This document shows, one piece after another, positions 1 to 6,046 of a DNA stretch of 6,046 bases. This stretch comes from Halobacteriales archaeon QH_10_67_13 (lineage in GTDB: Archaea > Halobacteriota > Halobacteria > Halobacteriales > Haloarculaceae), in NCBI GenBank assembly GCA_003021335.1, contig PXQL01000112.1:18178-24223 (forward strand), read 5' to 3'. A program made the position numbers and the translations under genes. The notes below the pieces were generated by a model. It searched no databases. It was given only the letters and a program-made list of their open reading frames with translations, and was not told where the DNA came from. Each line of letters opens with the position of its first letter. Position 1 is the stretch's first letter.

Positions 1-551
1 GACTCGAGCCGGTCCCGGACCGAAACACGCTACATGTTCACGTCGAGAGTGCGAACTTCGCACAGCTCATCGAGGAGCTGTTCGGGACGGGAGCGTCTGA
101 AAAGCGCGTTCCGGCGTTCCTATGGGACGCGCCGGTCGAAACGCAGGCCCGTGTGGTCGAAGCACTGTTCGACGGTGACGGAACGACCGAAACCCGTGGC
201 GACAGCCAGCGCGTCCAACTGCAGTTGAGTTGTGAGGAGGTCATCGACTGGGTGTTCCAGGTTGGACTCCGGTGTGGCGTGCAGTTCTCCCGACACAGTC
301 GGACGCCAGACGACCGGCAGCCCACATACTGGGTGAGTGCCAGTGTCTCGACGGCACTCGGTACGCCGCTCGAACGCTTATTCGACGAGGTGCCGGACGA
401 TTTCCGGGCGGTCGATCGGACGAAACAGGTTGCGGGACGACAGGTCGTCGCAGTCGAGTCGGTGCAATGGCGCGCGTACGACGGCCCGGTGTACAACGCA
501 GAGGTCGCCGGAACACACACCTACGTTGCGGAGGATCTGGTCGTTCACAAC
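1..551 (+). other. Intein A (C-terminal part), LAGLIDADG type
   Basis: This is a self-splicing protein element of which about 183 codons are visible; its N-terminal splicing half and first endonuclease motif lie upstream. The second DOD motif is VVEALFDGDGTTE (from 156), with the metal-binding Asp at codon 177-179, preceded by a block-D-like KRVPAFLW. Splicing block F begins at 489 (VYNAEVAGTHTYVAED), and block G is LVVHN, ending in the canonical His-Asn at 546-551. The +1 extein residue is Cys (552-554). The junction is therefore fully canonical at this end. It interrupts NrdJ just before ETIAQGGARRG, six residues ahead of the loop that communicates substrate specificity in this family. Inferred role: excises itself, and its endonuclease spreads the element into intein-free alleles. 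Activity cannot be judged without the missing half. Confidence 0.93.
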
Positions 552-692
552 TGCGAGACGATCGCCCAGGGCGGTGCTCGCCGGGGCGCACAGATGGGCG
601 TCATGCGGGTCTCCCATCCCGATGTCATCCAGTTCATCCACGCGAAAAACAAGGACGTCTCGCTCGCCCGGACGCTCCGCCTGAACGACCCC
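3..692 (+). CDS. nrdJ: NrdJ upstream reading frame: end of intein A plus 47 extein codons
   Basis: Codons starting at position 3 read without a stop from the left edge. They cover the C-terminal part of intein A (to 551), then extein starting CETIAQGGARRG and ending LRLNDP at 692. The open frame formally runs on to a stop at 990-992, but after 692 it turns into an Arg/Ala/Pro/Gly-rich translation with no resemblance to the reductase, while frame 1 takes over with RVPEHLRNAVEG. I therefore end the meaningful coding region at 692. The ATG at 153 that opens the frame as an isolated ORF lies inside the endonuclease domain of intein A and is not a real start; the true start is upstream of the window. 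Confidence 0.85.
552..692 (+). other. nrdJ: NrdJ extein piece 1a (loop 2 region)
   Basis: These 47 codons go from the +1 Cys of intein A to LRLNDP. The stretch QGGARRGAQMG matches the conserved Gly-Gly-x-Arg segment that forms specificity loop 2 in class I and II reductases; this loop couples effector dNTP binding to the choice of substrate base. It is followed by MRVSHPDVIQFIHAKN, typical of NrdJ, and by SLARTLRLNDP, an arrangement I associate with the haloarchaeal subgroup, whose enzymes have an extra loop here compared with bacterial NrdJ. The frame is lost directly after LRLNDP. Confidence 0.9.
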
Positions 693-705
693 ACGGGTGC
701 CCGAG
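681..705 (+). other. Frame break in the extein: net +1 change, probable deletion
   Basis: Upstream, codons ctg-aac-gac-ccc (681-692) read LNDP in frame 3. Downstream, cgg-gtg-ccc-gag-cac (694-708) reads RVPEH in frame 1. Frame 1 has a TGA at 682-684, so the switch must lie between 685 and about 702. Going from frame 3 to frame 1 means a gain of 3n+1 or a loss of 3n+2 bases. From memory of haloarchaeal NrdJ, about 20-25 residues (an acidic helix) normally separate LNDP from VPEHLRN, so I infer a deletion of roughly 70 bases. The frame change is seen directly; the deletion size is inference. It may be natural or an error in the sequence. Confidence 0.85.
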
Positions 706-1062
706 CACCTGCGCAACGCCGTGGAGGGACACCTCTCGAATTTCAACATCTCGGTGGGCATCACCGACGAGTTCATGGACGCGGTCGAAAGCGACGAGCA
801 GTTCACCTTCACCAACCCCCGGACCGGCGAAACCCACGTCGCCACCGAGGAGACCGCCGAGCTGTACGAGATGTTCGGGCTCGGCGAGCACGTCGAGGTC
901 GGCGAGGTGCTGTCGGTGCCGGCCCGCGAGCTCTGGGAGGACATCGTCGAGGGCGCCCACGAGAACGGCGAGCCCGGGGTGATCTATCTTGAACGGGTCA
1001 ACAAGAAACACTCCTTCGACGTCGAGGAACATCCCGAGCACCGGGTACTCGCGACGAATCCG
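694..1062 (+). other. nrdJ: NrdJ extein piece 1b, ending at the radical-site Asn-Pro
   Basis: These 123 codons run from RVPEHLRNAVEGHLSNFNISVG to ATNP. SNFNISVGIT is a barrel strand conserved throughout NrdJ (bacterial enzymes have SNFNISVGI too). FTNPRTGE, the long linker with ELYEMFGLGEH, and ENGEPGVIYLERVNK follow in family order. The piece ends with aat-ccg (1057-1062), the Asn-Pro of the N-P-C-G-E active-site motif. The Asn hydrogen-bonds the substrate ribose in this family. The Cys and Glu of the same motif lie over 1 kb downstream, beyond intein B. Confidence 0.93.
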
Positions 1063-4000
1063 TCGCTCGCTGCCGGAACGAAAGTGCTCACTGATCAGGG
1101 TATCGTCGACATCGAAGAGCTGGAGGGGCGCCGCGTAGAAGTTCCTACGGCGAGCGGTGAGTGGGCCGACGCAGTCTGTCATCGGTCCGGTGATGACGAG
1201 ACCCTGTATGAGGTCGAACTCAATAGCGGGAAGACGTACCTGGCAACTGAAGAGCACAAATGGCCGGTTTCACGCGACGACTCCTACGAGCGAACTAAAA
1301 CAACAGATCTCGAGCAGGGCCAACGCCTCCCCATCGAGCACCGAGAGAGCCTTCGGTACGGAAGCGTTGGAGACCGTGATGAAGGGTTCCTTGTCGGGTG
1401 GCTCTACGGAGACGGAAGTGTCACACAGCGTAAAGACGGGCGAACCCAATACGGATTCATCTTCTCTCAAGAAGACGCGAACTCCGGGGTCATGGACAGG
1501 GTCCTCGAGACGCTAGAGGACATCACCGGCGTAAAATATGATCCGACTGAGCGGCAACGCGACGGCGACCCCTGGTACGAGGTTCACGCAAGTCACGCCG
1601 ATCTTCGCAGTAGGATGACGGAGTACGGCGTCGGAGAGAAACAAGAAGGAATTCCAGAAGTCGCCTGGAGAGACGCGTCGGAATCGTTCAGAAAGGGTTT
1701 CATCGACGGACTGTTTTCAGCAGACGGATTCGTTGACCCCGATGAGAACCGTATCGTTCTCGTCTCGTCTAGAGAGCACTTGATCAAAGACGTTTCCGAT
1801 CTACTGGGGTTCTACGGGTTAAAGCCAAGTCTTCGCGAGAGCGAGGTCGAAAGGTGGGACAACTCTTACCAGCGGTGGGATCTGAGGCTGTCGCGGACGC
1901 AAGCACATCGGTTCCGCGAGACGTTCGATCTCAGCCACGAGGCAAAGTCAGCCTCGCTTGCCAACCTCAAGACTCCGGACCGCGACAATGTTCTATCGAA
2001 CAATGCCGTCGTAGAGGCGGTCCGGCCCGCAAACGAGAGCGGCCCGGTGTGGGACCTCCGAGTCGATGAGAAAACCCACACGTTCGCCCTCTCCCACGCG
2101 TTTACCGGAAATTGCGGTGAACAACCATTGGAAGAGTACGAGGCCTGCAACCTCGGACACGTCAACCTCTCGACGCTCGCGGCCGAGGACGGTCCGGACT
2201 GGCGCCAGTGGTCTGACCAACACGGCGCCGACTACGGGACCGAATCCGAGGCCGTCGCGGCGTTTCTCGAGGAGGCCATCGACTGGGAGGAGTTCGACCG
2301 CCGGATCGCGGTCGGCACCCGGTTCCTCGAGAACGTCGTCACGATGTCGGATTTCCCGATCGAGGAGATTGAACAGAAGGTCGGCCAGATGCGCAAGATC
2401 GGCATGGGCATCATGGGGCTGGCCCAGCTGTACGTCCAGCTCGGGATGCGGTACGGCAGCGACGCCGCGAACGAACTCGCCCGCCAGCTGATGACTCACA
2501 TCAACCACGAGTCAAAGTGGGTCAGCCACGAGCTCGCCGAGGAGCGGGGCTCCTTTGCCGAGTGGGCCGACTCGAAGTACGCCGATCCCCTCGCCTACCA
2601 GGAGTGGTTCGAACACCACACCGGACTCGACGCCGAGGAGTGGGCGGAGGGCTTCGAGATCCGGAACCACAACACCACCACGATCGCGCCGACTGGGTGT
2701 GTCGACGAGGATTCGCTGATCTCGACCGACGAGGGACTCCGTCCGATCAAGGATCTCGACGAGACGACCGCAGAGTTCGAGCAGTGGGACGATATCGAGG
2801 TCGACGTGACGACCGATGGCGGGATCAAGACAGCGACTGCCGTCTACGACAACGGGTTCGCCGACGTTCGAGAGATCGAGACAGAGGGTGGATTCAGCGT
2901 CGCCGCGACACCCAACCACCGCTTCCGTACGCTTACCGAGAACGGTGAGTACGCATGGAAAGAAGCAGACGACTTCGAGTCCGGTGACCGCATCCTTCTC
3001 CAACGGGACACCTTCGACGGAGGATCTCGTTTCTCCCTCGACACGAGCGAGCGAGAGAACTACTACCGGAACACGGACGAACAGCTTGAGCTGCCAGACC
3101 GGATGACACCCGAACTCGCCGAGTTCCTCGGCTACTTCATGGGTGACGGTTACGTCCACGACGAAGTTGGCGTGAAACTCGTCGTCGAATCGGAGGCAGC
3201 AGCACTTGATGACCACCTTCGAGAGCTCGGTGAACAACTGTTCGGTGTCACGCCGACCGTCGAAGACCGAGAGAGTCGTCACATGTTGACCTTCGGCGGT
3301 CGCCACCTTCCTCGGTTCTTCGAGGACAACGGCTGGAAGAACGACGACGGAACCCACGGAGAGGGCGCCGCAAGTGCATTCGTCCCCGAAGAAATTCTGC
3401 GTGGTGACGAACCAGTCGTGAAAGCGTTCCTCCGTGGACTGTTCGAGGCCAACGGAACAGCCTCCCGCAAGGTGGAGCTCTCGACAGTCTCGGACACGCT
3501 CGCTGATCAGGTCCAGACACTCCTGTTGTCGCTTGGCTGTGTGTTCGTCCGGGATACGCTTGAGATGGCAGACGTGGACGACCACTACGGAGACCGACCG
3601 CGTCACAGTCTCCGTGGTGCGAACAAGCGAGAGGATCAGCGGTTCCTACACGAGATCGGGTTCGTCACGAAGTCGACGGAGTTCGAACTCGGCACACAGT
3701 CGTACCGGAACGACACGTACCCCCCGTCGGTCGTCGACCATCTCCGCGCTGTCGACGGGTACGATTCAGTGAGCAAGCCAGTCAAAAAGCGCGTCAACCA
3801 GTCGCCGATCAACGGTGCCGTCTCGCGTAAGCTCGTGAGAGATGTCGAGTCCGAGACCGGCGAGACGGTTCAAATCGATGGACGCGAACTGACCGACTTC
3901 TACGCGGCAACCGTCGAGTCTGTCACCGAAGGGACGGCTTATACCAAAGATATCAGTGTCCCGTCGAACAACACGTACGTCGCCGACGGGTTCGTCACCC

Positions 4001-6046
4001 ACAACACCACCAGTATGGTCGGGAACACCACCGGCGGCTGTGAGCCGATCTACAATGTCGCCTACTACAAGAACGTCTCAGACGACGTCCAGGGCGACGA
4101 GATGCTCGTCGAGTTCGACGATTACTTCCTGCGGACCCTCGAGGCAAACGACATCGACGTCGAGGCGGTCAAAGGCGAGGCCCAGGAACAGATGGCCGCA
4201 AACGAGTTCGACGGCGTCGCCGGACTCGAGACCGTGCCGACCGAGATCGGCGAGCTGTTCGTGACGACCGGCGATCTCTCGGCGATCGAGCACGCCTCGA
4301 TCCAGACGGCCCTGCAGGAGGGCGTTGACTCGAGTATCAGCAAGTGCCTTGAGAAAGGAACGCTCGTTCAGACTGATTCGGGAGTCCGCCCGATCGAGTC
4401 ATTCGCGGACGAAACCCCCGACCCAGGAGAGTTCGTCGACGTCAAGGAGGACGTGACGATCGACGGAGTGCCCGTCGAGTCACAGTACTATGCCGGACAG
4501 AAGGATGCGACGCGAGTTCGCGTCGACAACGGCACGGAACTCGTCGGTGCAACCGAGTCGCACAAGCTTCTGACGCCCGAGGGCTGGACAACGCTTGGCG
4601 ATCTCGAAGCAGGTAACTACGTGATCGGCCGAACAGTTGAATCACACGGTGAGGGGAGCGCCGATCTTGGATTCGTTCGGAACCCGGCTGTCACGGCCGA
4701 TGGCGGTGTAACGGCTGCAGGTAACGCTGATCCGACCGTCTACGAGAAAGACGTGACACTTCCTGAAAAGATGTCGCCGCATCTCGCGAAGTTCCTCGGG
4801 ATGTACGCAGCGGATGGGAGTGCGATCGACGCTCGATACTCGATCGAGATCAGCACGTCGTCGGAGAAGGTCCGCGAGGAGGTGAGCGACCTGTTCGTTG
4901 AGCTGTTCGGTCGCTCCCCGTCGATTGAAGAGGACACGCGGCGCGGCGGCCAGCGCGATACAGTGTACGGAGTTAAGCTGAACTCCAAGCCTGTCTGGGA
5001 GTTCGTGACGGAGCTGTGTGGTTCGGGATCCTACGAGAAGCGAGTCCCACGTGCGGTCTTGCAGGGAAGTCCCGAAGAGAAACAGACGTTTGTCAACGGC
5101 GTGACGCTCGACGGGTACGTGTCGTCGCAGTCTCTCGTCGTCTACGGCGGGATGTCGAAACGGCTCGCCGACGGCGTCGCCGAACTACTCCGGAGCTTCG
5201 GTGTTCCCAAAGTGTGCGTCGGTCGCAAGTGGGTTGACGAGTCCGAGGCCTACGCGTATCAGGTGCATGTGACCAACGGGGCACAGGAACTGGTGACGCC
5301 GGTCGAACCACACAAGCGTGTCGACCGGTTCGACCAGCGATATCGCGTTTATGTGCCACAGGACGAGGTCGACAAGACGGACTACGACTCGCGCTCGACG
5401 GAGTATTACGCAGCACGAAACTTCGAACACAGAGACCGGAACCACATGTTCAACACGACGGCAGAAAAGCTCGGCATCACCGACGCGCCGCCGCTGTACG
5501 AGGTCACCGAAGTCGAGGACGCCGGACCCCGCGAGATGTACGATATCGAACTTGCCGGTCCGCACGAGTACGTGGTCGGGGGTGTCGTCTCGCACAATAC
5601 CGTCAACGCGCCCAACGACTCCACCGTCGAGGACGCGAAAGAGGCCTTCGAGTACATCTACGAGCACGGCGGCAAGGGCGTCACCTACTACCGGGACGGC
5701 ACCCGCTCGAAGCAGGTGCTCACAACCCGCGCCCAGAACACCGAGTTCGCCGACATGGACGAGGCAGAGGTCGTCGAGCAGATCGAGGAGCTGTTCGGCG
5801 GGCTCGACGCGTTCCTCGATCACGAGGCCGTTCGGGAGGCCCTCGATTCGGAGATCGAGACGATGCTGGGTGCCGCCGACGGCGAGGAGGTGGGCCGCAA
5901 GCGCCCCCGGCCGGCCGTGCTCCACGGCGTGACCCAGCGCATCGACACCGGCTACGGGAAGCTGTACGTCAACATCAACGAGGATCCCGAGTCCGACGAG
6001 CCCTTAGAGCTGTTCGCAAACATCGGCAACTCCGGTGGCTTCACCG
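694..6046 (+). CDS. nrdJ: NrdJ downstream reading frame: four extein pieces and inteins B, C and D
   Basis: Frame 1 is open for 1784 codons from 694 to the right edge. It has a TGA at 682-684 just upstream, so this frame cannot extend back into the first piece. It encodes extein (694-1062), intein B, extein (2113-2697), intein C, extein (4006-4344), intein D and extein (5599 on). The extein pieces carry the catalytic core of class II ribonucleotide reductase: the radical-site Asn, Cys and Glu, the second Cys of the redox pair, the phosphate-binding APTG loop, and the entry into the C-terminal domain. There is no start codon with a ribosome binding site at its beginning; it is the continuation of the gene read upstream in frame 3. 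It runs off the window in the middle of a codon, and its stop is not seen. Confidence 0.95.
1057..2121 (+). other. Catalytic N-x-C-x-E motif of NrdJ split by intein B
   Basis: After splicing, codons aat-ccg (1057-1062) join tgc-ggt-gaa (2113-2121) to give N-P-C-G-E. In class II reductases (Thermotoga maritima NrdJ: Asn320, Cys322, Glu324) this is the active-site triad: the Cys carries the thiyl radical that abstracts the 3'-hydrogen, and the Asn and Glu position the ribose. Eleven residues further on, the Cys at 2146-2148 in EYEAC matches the second Cys of the redox pair (Cys333 in T. maritima). The residue assignments come from family knowledge; the motif itself is read directly. Confidence 0.9.
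1063..2112 (+). other. Intein B (350 aa), at the ATNP/CGEQ radical site, Ser1 type
   Basis: This is a complete intein in frame 1. Block A is SLAAGTKVLTDQG (residues 1-13), with Ser instead of Cys as first nucleophile. Block B is ATEEHKWPV, with Thr62 and His65. DOD motif 1 is LVGWLYGDGSV with Asp117; DOD motif 2 is FIDGLFSADGFVD with Asp221, preceded by GIPEVAWRD (block D). Block F starts about residue 329 (VWDLRVDEKTHTFAL), and the C-terminus is HAFTGN, so the penultimate residue is Gly, not the usual His. The +1 residue is Cys, the catalytic thiyl Cys of the reductase. Both endonuclease Asp residues are present, so the homing enzyme looks intact. Codon use differs from the extein: at least seven AGA/AGG codons, plus TTA, TTG and AAT. 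The boundary is fixed by the fit of NP/CGEQPL to the family. Splicing should work through Ser1 but may be slow. Confidence 0.95.
2113..2697 (+). other. nrdJ: NrdJ extein piece 2: radical Cys to the phosphate loop
   Basis: These 195 codons run from CGEQPLEEYEACNLGHVNLS to HNTTTIAPTG. They hold the thiyl-radical Cys (2113-2115), the active-site Glu (2119-2121) and a redox-pair Cys (2146-2148). Then come an acidic insert typical of halophiles (DWRQWSDQHGADYG), RFLENVVTMSDFP, RKIGMGIMGLAQLYVQLG, HINHESKWVSHELAEERGSF, and finally NHNTTTIAPTG. The APTG is the first half of the loop that binds substrate phosphate. The first eight codons after intein B (2113-2136) include gaa, caa, cca and ttg, which are unlike the rest of this piece. 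Confidence 0.95.
2698..4005 (+). other. Intein C (436 aa), in the APTG/TTSM phosphate loop
   Basis: This is a complete intein with canonical ends: Cys1 (tgt, 2698) in CVDEDSLISTDEG and a C-terminal VTHN (His-Asn at 4000-4005), with Thr as the +1 residue. Block B is AATPNHRFRT, with Thr71 and His74. DOD motif 1 is FLGYFMGDGYV with Asp150. Motif 2 is FLRGLFEANGTAS, in which the metal-binding Asp is replaced by Asn252, so the endonuclease is probably inactive or impaired while splicing should be intact. Block D is AFVPEEILRG. After motif 2 there is a long region (residues about 253-414) containing FLHEIGFVTKS and a basic segment around residues 363-381 (KKRVNQSPINGAVSRK), possibly DNA-contacting. 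Block F begins at residue 415 (YTKDISVPSNNTYVADGF). A large open frame on the opposite strand (2512-3606) is an artefact of the base composition. Confidence 0.95.
4006..4344 (+). other. nrdJ: NrdJ extein piece 3: second half of the phosphate loop to SISK
   Basis: These 113 codons start with TTSMVGNTTGG, which completes the APTG-TTSM loop that holds substrate phosphate in class II enzymes. GCEPIYNVAYYKNV follows, a very conserved NrdJ stretch. The middle (EFDDYFLRTLEANDIDVEAV, ANEFDGVAGLETVP) is acidic, as expected for a halophile. LFVTTGDLSAIEHASIQTALQEGVDSSISK closes the piece, corresponding to the helix and strand before the conserved Lys-Thr-(Val/Ile)-Asn motif. Intein D interrupts between Lys and Thr. 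Confidence 0.95.
4345..5598 (+). other. Intein D (418 aa), in the SISK/TVNAPN motif
   Basis: This is a complete intein with Cys1 (tgc, 4345) in CLEKGTLVQTDSGVRPIESF, C-terminal VVSHN (His-Asn at 5593-5598) and Thr as the +1 residue. Block B is VGATESHKLLTPEGW, with Thr70 and His73, followed by TLGDLEAGNYV. DOD motif 1 is FLGMYAADGSAID with Asp157. Block D is KRVPRAVLQG, and motif 2 is FVNGVTLDGYVSS with Asp256. Both catalytic Asp residues are present, though the helix preceding motif 2 is less regular than in intein B. Block F is MYDIELAGPHEYVVGG (from residue 398). All splicing residues are canonical, so splicing competence is likely. Codon use is intermediate between intein B and the extein (more gaa, gtt, gga; one AGA). 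Confidence 0.95.
5599..6046 (+). other. nrdJ: NrdJ extein piece 4: TVNAPN to the start of the C-terminal domain
   Basis: These 149 codons (plus one base) run from TVNAPNDSTVEDAKEAFEY to SGGFT and continue beyond the window. GGKGVTYYRDGTRSKQVL is diagnostic of NrdJ. Then comes a variable acidic linker (DEAEVVEQIEELFGGLDAF and on to MLGAADGEE). KRPRPAVLHGVTQRIDTGYGKLYVNINED is the beginning of the TSCPD-type C-terminal domain found in B12-dependent reductases; bacterial members usually have Cys where this protein has Tyr (TGYGKLYV). The redox-active C-terminal Cys pair expected near the protein end is outside the window. Confidence 0.95.

Larger units (their letters stand above)
1..6046 (+). 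pseudogene. nrdJ: nrdJ, class II ribonucleotide reductase with four inteins; partial at both ends, frame broken near 693
   Basis: The joined extein pieces read as adenosylcobalamin-dependent ribonucleotide reductase, the cytosolic enzyme that reduces ribonucleotides to deoxyribonucleotides for DNA synthesis using a cobalamin-generated thiyl radical. Visible family motifs, in order: GGARRGAQMG (loop 2), SNFNISVG, the radical site ATNP/CGEQPLEEYEAC, NHNTTTIAPTG/TTSMVGN, GCEPIYNVAYYKN, SISK/TVNAPND, GVTYYRDGTRSKQ, and the start of the C-terminal domain (GVTQRIDTGYGKLYV). The N-terminal part and the end of the protein are outside the window. Four inteins interrupt it. Because the frame changes near 693, a full product cannot be made from the sequence as given, so I mark it as broken. 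The 1784 codons after the break are all open, which argues for a recent lesion or a sequencing or assembly error rather than an old pseudogene. Identity is very secure; pseudogene status is uncertain. Confidence 0.6.

Noticed and set aside
687..696. Programmed +1 frameshift at CCC-A (690-693), which would join NDP to RVPEH
   Set aside because: A +1 slip on CCC would give LRLNDP-RVPEHLRN in the right frame, but there is no stop or evident pausing signal in frame 3 here, and about 20-25 family residues also seem to be missing. A deletion or sequence error explains both.
272..982. Further plus- and minus-strand open frames of 60-240 codons overlapping the extein and inteins (for example 272-982, 378-944 minus, 1993-2508 minus, 5185-5925 minus)
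   Set aside because: All overlap assigned coding sequence in another frame, have Arg/Ser/Pro-rich or Val/Leu-rich shadow composition, and lack recognisable motifs.
693..992. Continuation of frame 3 after the break as a real C-terminal tail
   Set aside because: The translation is Arg/Ala/Pro/Gly low-complexity, typical of a shifted GC-rich gene, while frame 1 of the same DNA gives well-conserved reductase sequence.
1063..2112. The insertions as introns or insertion sequences instead of inteins
   Set aside because: They are in frame with the extein, have protein splicing blocks A, B, F and G at the right places, and show no terminal inverted repeats or target duplications.
2512..3606. A 364-codon open frame on the minus strand
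   Set aside because: It lies opposite extein 2 and intein C, both clearly coding on the + strand. The translation is Val/Leu/Arg-rich, as expected from reverse-complemented GAC, GAG and TCG codons, and shows no family motif.
1..6046. CRISPR arrays, tRNA or rRNA genes, promoters, terminators
   Set aside because: The whole window is coding on one strand; I saw no regularly spaced repeats, cloverleaf sequence, or gap between genes where such sites would be expected.

Overview
The window lies entirely inside one gene: an adenosylcobalamin-dependent (class II) ribonucleoside-diphosphate reductase of the NrdJ type, interrupted by four inteins. Both ends of the gene fall outside the window. The acidic proteins (rich in Asp and Glu), the GC-rich codon choice (GAC, GAG, CTC, GTC, TCG) and the close fit of the extein to the NrdJ of salt-loving archaea point to a haloarchaeon (class Halobacteria). 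The species cannot be named from the sequence.

Layout, all on the + strand: 1-551 C-terminal part of intein A; 552-692 extein with the GGARRG loop; about 693 a break in the reading frame; 694-1062 extein up to the catalytic Asn-Pro; 1063-2112 intein B (350 aa); 2113-2697 extein starting with the thiyl-radical Cys; 2698-4005 intein C (436 aa); 4006-4344 extein; 4345-5598 intein D (418 aa); 5599-6046 extein running off the window into the C-terminal domain. About 4.16 kb of the 6.05 kb is intein and only about 627 codons are reductase. There are no RNA genes, no convincing genes on the minus strand and no intergenic space.

All four inteins keep the splicing blocks, and each has LAGLIDADG (DOD) homing-endonuclease motifs. 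They sit in the most conserved parts of the enzyme: next to specificity loop 2 (A), inside the N-x-C-x-E radical site (B), inside the phosphate-binding APTG loop (C) and in the SK/TVNAPN motif (D). The enzyme should be inactive until intein B has spliced out, and probably until all four have.

Three things stand out. First, the extein reads in frame 3 up to LRLNDP and in frame 1 from RVPEHLRN. This is a net +1 frame change, probably with loss of some 20-25 residues, so as read the gene is broken (or the sequence has an error). Second, intein B has unusual junction residues (Ser1 after Pro-1, and Gly-Asn instead of His-Asn) and foreign-looking codon use. Third, intein C has lost one catalytic Asp of its endonuclease. 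I see no unknown system here; the interest lies in the density and placement of the inteins and in the break.
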